Assembly (NCBI GenBank): GCA_030698645.1
Contig: JAUYMV010000406.1
Coordinates: 1 to 18,333, forward strand
Length of the DNA stretch: 18,333 nucleotides
Direction of reading: 5' to 3'
Source of the DNA: Mesorhizobium sp.
GTDB lineage: Bacteria > Pseudomonadota > Alphaproteobacteria > Rhizobiales > Rhizobiaceae
Shown here: positions 1 to 7,622 of the stretch, piece by piece
How the letters are laid out: every line of letters begins with the position of its first letter
How positions within the stretch are numbered: the stretch's first letter is position 1
Program-made: the position numbers and the translations under genes
Notes under the pieces: model-generated
Seen by the model: the letters and a program-made list of their open reading frames with translations, nothing else
The model's database searches: none
What the model was told of the DNA's origin: nothing

Positions 1-10
1 TCAGGGACAT
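1..10 (-). CDS. rpsP: 30S ribosomal protein S16, first codons only
   Basis: Only the start codon and just over two more codons (Met-Ser-Leu, then the first base of the next codon) are inside the window; the rest lies beyond its left edge. The reading M-S-L matches how S16 proteins of this group begin, and a good ribosome binding site (AGGAG, positions about 16-20 on the minus strand) precedes it with normal spacing. The identification leans mainly on known gene order: in rhizobia ffh, a chorismate mutase, rpsP, rimM and trmD follow each other. The 70-base gap from the chorismate mutase stop holds no clear terminator, so co-transcription is likely. Confidence 0.6.
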
Positions 11-80
11 TTTGGTTTCTCCTAGGCTTGAATGTCAGTGGTCATCGGTTGCGTTGCGCCGGCCTTGCGGACGGCGATTG

Positions 81-386
81 TCAGGCGCCGTTTTCGGCGG
101 CGATCTGTTCGTGGTGGCGAATGACTTCCTTGACGACGAAATTGAGGAACTTCTCGGCGAAGTCAGGGTCGAGATGGGCGTCGTGGGCAAGCTGGCGAAG
201 CCGGGCGATCTGCTCGGCCTCGCGCGCCGGATCGGCCGCGGGCAGGCCGTGCGTCGCCTTCAGAACGCCGACCGCCTTGGTGCAGCGGAAGCGCTCGGCC
301 AGCATGTGGATGACGGCGGCATCGATATTGTCGATCGAGGCGCGGTAGCCGGCCAGGATCTCGCGGGCTTTCTCGGCGTCGTTCAT
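81..386 (-). CDS. Chorismate mutase, AroQ type, monofunctional
   Basis: This 101-residue protein is predicted to convert chorismate to prephenate, the first step towards phenylalanine and tyrosine, in the cytosol. It has the all-alpha AroQ pattern: an N-terminal helix with Arg15 (in YRASIDNID), a second conserved arginine at 32 or 34, Lys43, and an Asp52/Arg55/Glu56 cluster that corresponds to the catalytic loop of the E. coli enzyme. Length is right for a stand-alone mutase without prephenate dehydratase or dehydrogenase domains. There is no signal peptide, so it is not the exported type. The start ATG overlaps the stop of the upstream acetyltransferase as ATGA (383-386), which points to translational coupling. 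The place between ffh and rpsP is typical for rhizobia; why an aromatic amino acid enzyme sits in a ribosome operon is not evident from sequence. Confidence 0.9.
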   Translation of the reverse strand: MNDAEKAREILAGYRASIDNIDAAVIHMLAERFRCTKAVGVLKATHGLPAADPAREAEQIARLRQLAHDAHLDPDFAEKFLNFVVKEVIRHHEQIAAENGA

Positions 387-916
387 TTCTGCCTCGCAAG
401 ATGGGCGCGGAAGTCGTCGGGCGGCAGATGGCGGTAGATCTCCAGCGCGCCATAGGGCCGCACTTCTATCGATCCCTCGTGCTGGGCGCCAAGCCGCCCG
501 GCGAGGCGGACCGAGCGCTCGTTACCGGGGAATATCGCGGACATGACCGTCGTCCAGCCGAGTTCGTCATAGGCGAACGAGATCGTCCGCGCGGCAGCCT
601 CGATCGCATAGCCGCGCCCCTCGAACCGGGGCAGGACCGTCCAGCCGATCTCCGGTTCGGGCCAGCCTTCGGGATAGGACGGGCCGAATATGCCGACTGG
701 CGCGCCAGTTGCCTTTTCCTCGGCGACGAACTTGCCGTAACCGCGCAACGTCCAGCACCCCGCATAGGCGGCCATCCGTCGCCAGCTGGCGACGCGGTCT
801 TCCGGCCCGCCGACGAAGCGCGCGGCCTCCGACGCGTAGAATGCAGCGAAGGGCTCGAAATCGTCCGACTTCATGGCGCGCAAGATCAGACGGTCGGTTT
901 CGAGGGTCGGAATCAC
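383..916 (-). CDS. GNAT family N-acetyltransferase (RimJ/RimL-like)
   Basis: The 177-residue product starts with the ETDRLILR pattern of the RimJ/RimL branch of GNAT enzymes (acetyltransferase domain about residues 6-165). The acetyl-CoA binding motif is visible at 97-105 (RFEGRGYAI) and the usual asparagine-led helix at 131-143 (GNERSVRLAGRLG). It should transfer acetyl from acetyl-CoA to an amine; the substrate cannot be read from sequence. The start is a GTG at 914-916 that overlaps the ffh stop as GTGA, and its own stop overlaps the chorismate mutase start, so three genes are stitched together by 4-base overlaps. That position, between the SRP gene and rpsP, would fit a protein-modifying role but this is only inference. 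Confidence 0.88.
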   Translation of the reverse strand: MIPTLETDRLILRAMKSDDFEPFAAFYASEAARFVGGPEDRVASWRRMAAYAGCWTLRGYGKFVAEEKATGAPVGIFGPSYPEGWPEPEIGWTVLPRFEGRGYAIEAAARTISFAYDELGWTTVMSAIFPGNERSVRLAGRLGAQHEGSIEVRPYGALEIYRHLPPDDFRAHLARQK

Positions 917-2487
917 TTCTTGCCGCCCTTCGGAACGAAGCCGCCGCCGCCGGGAAGGCCCGGGAGTTTCATGCCGCCCGGCAGGCCGGGGAGCCCGCCG
1001 CCGCCCATGCCCGGCAGGCCGCGCGGCAATCCGCCGCCGAGACCCGCCGCCTCGGCCTGCTTCTTCAGCGCCTCGAGCTGCTTCGGATCCATGCTCGACA
1101 GATCGGGCATGCCGCCCGCCATGCCGCCCAGACCCATCTTGTTGGCCAGGCCGCCCATCATGCCGCGCATGATGCCGCCGCCTTTGCCCTTGCCGCCCAT
1201 CGCCTTCATCATGTCAGCCATCTGGCGGTGCATCTTCAGGAGCTTGTTGATCGCCGCCGCGTCGGTGCCGGAGCCCTTGGCGATGCGCTGCTTGCGGCTG
1301 TGCTTCAAAAGGTCCGGATTGCCGCGCTCGGCCTTGGTCATCGAGGAGATGATGGCGAGCTGCTGCTTGAACATCTTGTCGTCGAGGCCGGCGGCCGCGA
1401 TCTGGTCCTTCATCTTGCCCATGCCGGGCATCATGCCCATGATGCCGCCCATGCCGCCCATGCTCTGCATCTGGCGCAACTGGCCGGCGAGATCGTCGAG
1501 GTCGAACTTGCCCGACTGCATTTTTTTGGCCATCGCGGCCGCCTGCTCGGCGTCGATGTTCTCGGCCGCCTTCTCGACCAGGCTGACGATGTCGCCCATG
1601 CCGAGTATGCGGTCGGCGATGCGCTTGGGATGAAACTCCTCCAGCGCGTCCATCTTCTCGCCGGTGCCGATCAGCTTGACCGGCTTGCCGGTCACCGCGC
1701 GCATCGACAGCGCTGCGCCGCCGCGGCCGTCGCCGTCCATGCGGGTCAGGATCAGGCCGGTGATGCCGACGCGCTCGTCGAAGCTCTTGGCCAGATTGAC
1801 AGCGTCCTGGCCGGTCAGGCTGTCGGCGACGAGCAGGATCTCGTGCGGGCTCGACACCTTGCGGATGTCGGCCATCTCGACCATCAGCGGTTCGTCGATA
1901 TGGGTGCGACCGGCGGTGTCGAGGATGACGACGTCATAGCCGCCTAATTTGCCGGCCTGCACGGCGCGGCGCGCGATCTCGACCGGCGTCTGGCCGGCGA
2001 CGACCGGCAGGGTCGTCACCTTGACCTGTTCGCCGAGCTGGCGCAGCTGCTCCTGCGCGGCGGGGCGGCGCGTGTCGAGCGAGGCCATCAGGACCTTGCG
2101 GTTCTGCCGGTCGGTCAACCGCTTGGCGATCTTGGCCGAGGTGGTCGTCTTGCCGGAGCCCTGCAGGCCGACCATCATGATGATGACCGGGGCGACGGCG
2201 TTCAGATCGATCGACTGGCCCTCGGTGCCCAGCATCTCGACCAGCTCGTCGTGCACGATCTTGACGACCATCTGGCCGGGCTTGATCGACTTCAGGACGG
2301 CGGCGCCGACGGCCTTTTCGCGGACGCGGTCGGTGAACGAGCGCACCACGTCGAGCGCCACGTCGGCCTCGAGCAACGCGCGGCGCACCTCGCGCAAGGC
2401 TGCCGCGACGTCGGCGTCCGACAGCGCGCCACGGCCGGTCAAACCGTTCAGGATGGAGCCAAGGCGCTCCTGGAGGGATTCGAACAT
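913..2487 (-). CDS. ffh: Signal recognition particle protein Ffh (SRP54 GTPase)
   Basis: Ffh binds 4.5S RNA and the signal sequence of nascent membrane proteins and delivers ribosomes to FtsY. The 524-residue product shows the N domain (1-95), the GTPase G domain with G1 GLQGSGKT (107-114), DTRRPAA (138-144), DTAGR (190-194) and TRMDGD (248-253), and the methionine-rich M domain from about 320, including the RNA-binding patch SRKQRIAKGSG (397-407). It is about 70 residues longer than E. coli Ffh (453), mainly through a C-terminal tail very rich in Gly, Met and Pro (430-520) with repeated PGLPGG/LPGM units. The start ATG is preceded by a GAGGAA ribosome binding site. It is first in the operon with the acetyltransferase, chorismate mutase and rpsP. 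The 242 bases upstream (2488-2729) presumably hold its promoter; I see no convincing -35/-10 pair there and no SRP RNA. Confidence 0.97.
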   Translation of the reverse strand: MFESLQERLGSILNGLTGRGALSDADVAAALREVRRALLEADVALDVVRSFTDRVREKAVGAAVLKSIKPGQMVVKIVHDELVEMLGTEGQSIDLNAVAPVIIMMVGLQGSGKTTTSAKIAKRLTDRQNRKVLMASLDTRRPAAQEQLRQLGEQVKVTTLPVVAGQTPVEIARRAVQAGKLGGYDVVILDTAGRTHIDEPLMVEMADIRKVSSPHEILLVADSLTGQDAVNLAKSFDERVGITGLILTRMDGDGRGGAALSMRAVTGKPVKLIGTGEKMDALEEFHPKRIADRILGMGDIVSLVEKAAENIDAEQAAAMAKKMQSGKFDLDDLAGQLRQMQSMGGMGGIMGMMPGMGKMKDQIAAAGLDDKMFKQQLAIISSMTKAERGNPDLLKHSRKQRIAKGSGTDAAAINKLLKMHRQMADMMKAMGGKGKGGGIMRGMMGGLANKMGLGGMAGGMPDLSSMDPKQLEALKKQAEAAGLGGGLPRGLPGMGGGGLPGLPGGMKLPGLPGGGGFVPKGGKK

Positions 2488-2729
2488 CCGGTTTCCTCAT
2501 TCTCAGGCGTTGAACCCGAGAGGTCGTGCGTCCGCGCGCGGTTTGCAACCGGCAGCCAAAGCCAAAAAGCACCCGGGGGCGCATCGCGCTGCCGGATGTT
2601 GGCTTCCGGGATCGGTCCTGGCGTCAGGCGTCCCAGTCAGCGGCTCGGAGTGTCAACTCGTCGCGGAATTTCGTTGTCCTAGACAGGAAACAGGCCGCGG
2701 AGTCAAGCGCGGGCGCGGTTTCGGCGCGC

Positions 2730-3812
2730 TCAGCGGCGCAGCAAGTCGTCGATGAAGGCGAGCTTTTCGGCGACGACCTGCGAGATGACGAAGGGATAGA
2801 GGTCCGGCAGGCCCATGCAGCGGTTGATCGAGTTGGATGCGTTCGACAGCACGATCCAGCGCCCGAGGGTGGCGTCGAAAGCCGCGCCTGTCGAGGCGGG
2901 CGGGTACTCGGCGCCGTCGTCGCCCGGATCCTGGCCGTCGTCGCGTCCGGCACCGCGATCGGTGTCGGGAGTGAGCAAGGGCCCGGAGGCCAATTCCATC
3001 GCGCCGATCGACCATTTGAGCGAATCCGCCATCTCCAGCGTGTCGACGATGTGCAGATAGTGCGCCCAGGTCTCGGCCCAGTCCTCCCATGGATGACTGG
3101 CGGCATAGGCGGAGATGTGGCGCATCTGCCAATCCGCTGCGGGGGGCGTGGCATAATGGAGTTTCAGCGCCTCCTCGTAATCCGGCCGCTCGTCGCCGAA
3201 GGTCGCGCGGAAGCGGTCGAGCCAGGCCGCGTCGTCGCGGATCAGACGGTCCCAGTAGTAGTGGCCGAGTTCATGGCGGAAATGGCCGAGCAGGGTCCGA
3301 TAGGTCTCGCCCATCGCGATGCGCCGTTTCTCGCGCTCCGGCGAATCGGCCTCGGCGACGTTCAGCGTGATGACGCCGTTGTCATGGCCGGTCAGGATGC
3401 GTTCGCCGCCCGGCCCGCCGCCGCCGGACGGATCGGCCAGAAAATCGAAGGCGATACCGACCTCGCTACCGGGCGCCGACTTCGGTTCGACGTCCAGGCC
3501 GAACGACAGGAGCGAATAGATGACGCGCTTCTTGGCGGCTTCGACCCTGATCCAGCGCTCGCGATTGCCACCGACCGTCAAATCGGGGATCGTCTTGTTG
3601 AGCTGACAGGCGCGGCAGAACCCGCCGGGCTTCGCCGCGACCCAGTTGCAGGCGCATTGCTCGCTGTTGGCGCATGCGATCGCGCCGGAAGCGCCGGCGA
3701 CGACGAACATGGCTTGACGCGGCTCATAGAGAACGATGCTGTCGCAAGCGAGGCATCTGGTGTTCTCGAAGTAGAGCTGCTGGGTGCAGGACGGGCAGGC
3801 GAAGAGTTTCAC
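2730..3812 (-). CDS. Zinc-ribbon HExxH metallopeptidase-like protein
   Basis: The product (360 residues from the GTG at 3812) combines an N-terminal zinc ribbon (Cys6, Cys9, Cys20, Cys23), further cysteines at 47, 53, 55, 66 and 69, and a gluzincin-like HELGH active site at 180-184. This layout matches the widespread proteobacterial zinc-ribbon/putative zinc-binding metallopeptidase family (DUF2248 with Peptidase_Mx); substrates are unknown. A 30-residue Asp/Gly/Pro-rich stretch near 280-310 looks like a disordered insert. The frame stays open upstream to an ATG at 3983 (417 residues) with another ATG at 3875, but family members usually begin at the KLFxCPxC segment, and the extra 58 residues look like basic noise, so I prefer GTG 3812, which has a GAGAAG in front. 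No signal peptide, so a cytosolic protein is expected. It is divergent from the transglycosylase gene. Confidence 0.85.
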   Translation of the reverse strand: MKLFACPSCTQQLYFENTRCLACDSIVLYEPRQAMFVVAGASGAIACANSEQCACNWVAAKPGGFCRACQLNKTIPDLTVGGNRERWIRVEAAKKRVIYSLLSFGLDVEPKSAPGSEVGIAFDFLADPSGGGGPGGERILTGHDNGVITLNVAEADSPEREKRRIAMGETYRTLLGHFRHELGHYYWDRLIRDDAAWLDRFRATFGDERPDYEEALKLHYATPPAADWQMRHISAYAASHPWEDWAETWAHYLHIVDTLEMADSLKWSIGAMELASGPLLTPDTDRGAGRDDGQDPGDDGAEYPPASTGAAFDATLGRWIVLSNASNSINRCMGLPDLYPFVISQVVAEKLAFIDDLLRR

Positions 3813-4013
3813 GGCGGTCTTCTCGACAGTGCGGGCAGAGCGGCAGGCGCGCGTCGCAAACGCGCGGATCAGCATATCGTTGCCGCGCAACGTCAAGAAG
3901 CCGCCGGACAGATGCCCGGCGGCTTTCCAATCCGCCGCCGACAGTACACACCGTGTTACGAAGCCGGTCACTCGCTGCCACATCTCGGATACCCAGACAG
4001 GCTAACTCGACAT

Positions 4014-4034
4014 CGCGGCGAATTGATCGCCGCG
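4014..4034. repeat. Perfect 8-bp inverted repeat (CGCGGCGA / TCGCCGCG)
   Basis: Two perfect 8-base arms (4014-4021 and 4027-4034) flank the 5-base spacer ATTGA. It lies about 100 bases before the transglycosylase start and 200 before the metallopeptidase start. No T tract follows on either strand, so it does not look like an intrinsic terminator; an operator for the divergent pair is possible but unproven. Confidence 0.45.
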
Positions 4035-4047
4035 TGAGCCCAAGGAC

Positions 4048-4075
4048 TTGCTCCGCGACTGAACTTCATTTTAAC
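4048..4075 (+). promoter_or_regulatory. Possible housekeeping promoter of the lytic transglycosylase
   Basis: TTGCTC (4048-4053), a 16-base spacer and TTTAAC (4070-4075) give a weak sigma-70-like pair about 60 bases before the ATG at 4135. Both boxes deviate from consensus; this is a candidate only. Confidence 0.25.
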
Positions 4076-4134
4076 GATGACACAGCACATTCCGGCTACA
4101 GACCGGTCGAGAACCAATCTTCCAGGAGACGGCA

Positions 4135-4929
4135 ATGGTATTATGGACAAAAGGCAGGGCTTTCGCTGCGGCGGCTACAATCGCGATCGGCCTGTGGTCC
4201 GGCGCCGCCACGGCGGCGACATGCGGGAAGGATGCCAGCGGCTTCGAGGCCTGGAAGGCCGATTTTGCCCAGCAAGCCGCAGCCGCGGGGGTCAAGAAGA
4301 AGGGCCTGCAAGCACTGGCCGGCGCGCAATACGCCACCGCCACGATCAAGGTCGATCGCGCGGTGAAAAAGGCCTTCAGCGGTTCGGTCGAGGACTTCAT
4401 GAAGCGGCGCGGCGGCGCGGCGATCATCTCGAAGGGCAAGTCTCTCAAGAAGACGAATGCGGCCATGTTTGCCGATATCGAGCGTCGCTACGGCGTTCCG
4501 CCGGGTCCGCTTCTGGCAATCTGGGGCATGGAGACAGGGTTCGGCGGCTTCATGGGCAACCAGAACACCGTGTCGGCGATCCTGACGCTCGCCTATGACT
4601 GCCGTCGCCCGGCGTTCTTCAATCCACACGCTCTTGCGGCGCTGAAGCTCGTCGACCGCGGAGTCCTGACCGCAACAACGGTGGGCGCGGCGCACGGCGA
4701 ATTCGGACATACCCAGTTCCTGCCGGGCAATGTCCTGCAATACGGCGTCGGGAGCATGAACCTGCGCGACAAGGAAACCGCGCTCGCGTCGACGGCCAAT
4801 TTCCTGCGCGGCCATGGCTATAGCGGCGGTCCGGCGAGCGCCAACCGAGGCGCGATCGCGGGATGGAACTCGGCCTCGGTCTACCAGCAGGCCATCATCA
4901 TCATGGCCGACGCCATCGACGCCGAGTAG
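4135..4929 (+). CDS. Periplasmic lytic murein transglycosylase, MltB-like (SLT_2)
   Basis: This 264-residue enzyme is expected to cleave the MurNAc-GlcNAc bond of peptidoglycan with formation of 1,6-anhydro-MurNAc. A signal peptide covers about residues 1-27 (hydrophobic AAAATIAIGLW, then ATA before ATC). The catalytic glutamate is Glu133 in IWGMETGFG, and the family motif GHTQFLPGNVLQYG (191-204) follows. It is shorter than E. coli MltB and consists of little more than the catalytic domain: there is no C-terminal peptidoglycan-binding domain. Cys30 is close to the cleavage site but the sequence before it (ATAAT) is not a lipobox, so a soluble periplasmic protein is more likely than a lipoprotein. 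The ATG at 4135 is preceded by CAGGAGA at good spacing. The gene stands alone and ends in a hairpin before the convergent argG. Confidence 0.9.
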   Translation: MVLWTKGRAFAAAATIAIGLWSGAATAATCGKDASGFEAWKADFAQQAAAAGVKKKGLQALAGAQYATATIKVDRAVKKAFSGSVEDFMKRRGGAAIISKGKSLKKTNAAMFADIERRYGVPPGPLLAIWGMETGFGGFMGNQNTVSAILTLAYDCRRPAFFNPHALAALKLVDRGVLTATTVGAAHGEFGHTQFLPGNVLQYGVGSMNLRDKETALASTANFLRGHGYSGGPASANRGAIAGWNSASVYQQAIIIMADAIDAE

Positions 4930-4946
4930 CCATCATGCACCGTCCC

Positions 4947-4973
4947 GCAAGGCCGGCCTAGCGCCGGCCTTGC
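4947..4973. terminator. Bidirectional hairpin between lytic transglycosylase and argG
   Basis: A perfect 11-bp stem, GCAAGGCCGGC at 4947-4957 with GCCGGCCTTGC at 4963-4973 and a 5-base loop, lies in the 56-base gap between the two convergent stops (4929 and 4986). The T run after it is poor on both strands, so termination may be imperfect, but placement between convergent genes strongly suggests it serves as terminator for both. Confidence 0.7.
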
Positions 4974-4985
4974 GATTGCCTTTCA

Positions 4986-6209
<1,224 letters not shown>

Positions 6210-6264
6210 CGACAACCCCGGCTCTTTCGTCGCCCCGATGTGGGGGACCCTGCGATTGGCGGCT

Positions 6265-6292
6265 GTTTTATCAGGAAAGGTCCGTGGAGCAA
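6265..6292 (-). promoter_or_regulatory. Possible argG promoter
   Basis: Read on the minus strand, TTGCTC (6287-6292), a 16-base spacer and TAAAAC (6265-6270, inside TGATAAAAC) form a moderate sigma-70-like pair about 55 bases before the argG start. I saw no ARG-box-like palindrome with confidence. Confidence 0.3.
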
Positions 6293-6341
6293 GGCCTGCG
6301 CGGGTCGCCATCGGGCGCCCGCCGCGCTCCCGCCCGGCATA

Positions 6342-6370
6342 TTGACCTTGTCGCGGGCAACGGGTCCAAT
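6342..6370 (+). promoter_or_regulatory. Possible promoter of the exported orphan protein
   Basis: TTGACC (6342-6347) and TCCAAT (6365-6370) are separated by 17 bases, with the preferred start codon 59 bases after the -10 box. The -35 box is one base off consensus, the -10 box two bases off. Confidence 0.35.
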
Positions 6371-6428
6371 GGCGATCAAGTGATTCCGCGGCTGATCTTG
6401 CGCGGACAGCGAATTCGAAAGCTTGGCG

Positions 6429-7394
6429 ATGAATTGTTGCATGCACGTTGGTCCGCAATTTCGACATGCAAGGTATTCCAGCGCGGGCCATGCTCGGCGT
6501 CTACAGGCGCTTCTCTGCGCGGTCGCAGTGTCGATACTGCCAGCGGGCGTGGCGTCGGCGCAAAGCTGGGAATCAACGGTCGGATCGGCGACGGCTGTGC
6601 TTCCGGCGCCGTCCCAGGCCCGCGGAATCACGGGCGGCGAACTGCGCTGCGCCGAGCAGCGCTGGCACCTTGCGCTGTCGTTCGATCCGGTCGCCGCGGC
6701 GCCGGCAATGCCCGTGGCCGCAAACCTGGCTGTCGACGGGCAGGTCTTTGAACTGGGCGGCGACGTGAAGGATCAGGAGGTCGCCCTGCCGATTTCGAAC
6801 GTGCTGGTTCAGCTTTTCAAGGCCGGCACGCGGCTGACGGTCGAAATCGCCGCAACGCCCTCCCTGCGGGCCGGTTTTTCGTTGCGCGGATCGCGGCGCG
6901 CGATCGACGCCGCCGCGCCGTTCTGCAGCAAGCCCGATATGTCCCGTTACCAGCGGATCGTGCTTTCCCCATACAGCCCGCTGGTCCAACTCGCCGCCGA
7001 ATTGCGCAAGGATGAGATCAGACTGTTCCGACAGGCGACGACGGCAGAGCCGACGGTGGGGGCCGAGATGATCGAGCTGGCGGACGGCAAGCGCATGCTC
7101 CTTGCCGAGATTTGCGGCTCGTCCTGGTATTACGGGGTGTCCGGCTGCAATCTCGCCGGTTTCGTGCGCGAGGACTCTTCTGCGGAATGGCGTATCGTCT
7201 ACGATACGGAAGGCGCTGATCTCTACATCGATCGCGGGCTGACGATCGGCGGCTGGCCGAAGCTCATCGCGCTGCCCAAGCAGGGCGGCGGCGAGGCAGT
7301 CTCCTGGCTCTGGAGCGGCGCCGGCTATGTCGCCAGCGACCCGGAAACCGCGGCAGACGCGGCGCCGGACTCCGGCGCCGAGGGAGATCAGTAG
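6429..7394 (+). CDS. Exported protein of unknown function
   Basis: I do not recognise a characterised family. The 321-residue product has a long basic N-region (several His/Arg to residue 25), a hydrophobic core [15 protein letters not shown] and a signal-peptidase site ASA before QS (residue 44), so it should be periplasmic or outer-surface. Mature cysteines sit at 74, 166, 229 and 240. The C-terminal part (about 212-302) has a recognisable rhythm: a Cys-Gly...Cys segment ([12 protein letters not shown], 229-240), then a hydrophobic strand, a GWPKL turn (275-279) and WLWSGAGY (293-300). I associate this kind of rhythm with exported proteobacterial proteins of unknown role, but that is recollection, not a search. 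The start is uncertain: TTG 6423, ATG 6429 and ATG 6441 are in frame and none has a strong ribosome binding site; 6429 is a compromise. It converges on the TRAP operon with only 15 bases between stops. Confidence 0.75.
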   Translation: MNCCMHVGPQFRHARYSSAGHARRLQALLCAVAVSILPAGVASAQSWESTVGSATAVLPAPSQARGITGGELRCAEQRWHLALSFDPVAAAPAMPVAANLAVDGQVFELGGDVKDQEVALPISNVLVQLFKAGTRLTVEIAATPSLRAGFSLRGSRRAIDAAAPFCSKPDMSRYQRIVLSPYSPLVQLAAELRKDEIRLFRQATTAEPTVGAEMIELADGKRMLLAEICGSSWYYGVSGCNLAGFVREDSSAEWRIVYDTEGADLYIDRGLTIGGWPKLIALPKQGGGEAVSWLWSGAGYVASDPETAADAAPDSGAEGDQ

Positions 7395-7409
7395 CGGCGG
7401 CCTCGTGCG

Positions 7410-7574
7410 TCAGCGCCTGCGGCCGAGTTGCGACCACAGATCGTAGGCGACCAGCACGATTCCGATGCCCACTGCAACGCCGAGATCGACGCGCTTGACC
7501 GAAAACGCCAGGATGCCAAGGAATCCGGCGAAGCAGACAAAGGCCAATGTCGCGATGAGCCGGTCGGTCATCAT
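7410..7574 (-). CDS. Small two-helix membrane protein at the end of the TRAP operon
   Basis: This 54-residue open frame is easily missed because of its size. It starts with a double ATG (7572-7574 and 7569-7571) preceded by a clear GAGGAA ribosome binding site, 48 bases after the dctM stop on the same strand. The peptide has two hydrophobic segments, LIATLAFVCFAGFLGILAF (6-24) and LGVAVGIGIVLVAYDLW (31-47), joined by a short SVKRVD turn, and an Arg-rich end (GRRR). By charge, the hairpin would have its loop and ends distributed as in a small integral membrane protein. No family name can be given with certainty; I believe similar 50-60 residue frames follow dctM in related bacteria, but this is from memory. 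A role in assembly or regulation of the DctQM permease is a plausible guess only. Confidence 0.7.
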   Translation of the reverse strand: MMTDRLIATLAFVCFAGFLGILAFSVKRVDLGVAVGIGIVLVAYDLWSQLGRRR

Positions 7575-7622
7575 GGTGCGTTCCTCGTTATTTTTAGCCC
7601 TTCCATGGCCGGGTTTCCACGC

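Larger units (their letters stand above)
3813..4134. other. Divergent intergenic region, metallopeptidase / lytic transglycosylase
   Basis: This 322-base stretch separates the two divergent genes if the metallopeptidase starts at 3812. It includes the possible N-terminal extension of that gene (up to 3983) and must hold both promoters. The part from about 4040 is less GC-rich than the surrounding coding DNA. A perfect palindrome lies at 4014-4034 and a weak plus-strand promoter at 4048-4075, described separately. No RNA gene or repeat is seen. Confidence 0.5.

Noticed and set aside
401..1633. Long plus-strand open frame (410 codons) antisense to the acetyltransferase and ffh
   Set aside because: Its peptide is Pro/Arg/Met-rich mirror sequence of the Gly/Met-rich ffh end; no ribosome binding site and ffh is unambiguous.
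709..1947. Second long plus-strand frame (412 codons) over ffh, His/Ala-rich
   Set aside because: Shadow of a GC-rich gene; composition follows the ffh codons and no domain is seen.
2651..2656. TTGACA on the minus strand upstream of the metallopeptidase stop and ffh, considered as an ffh promoter element
   Set aside because: It lies 164 bases before ffh with no acceptable -10 box at 16-18 bases.
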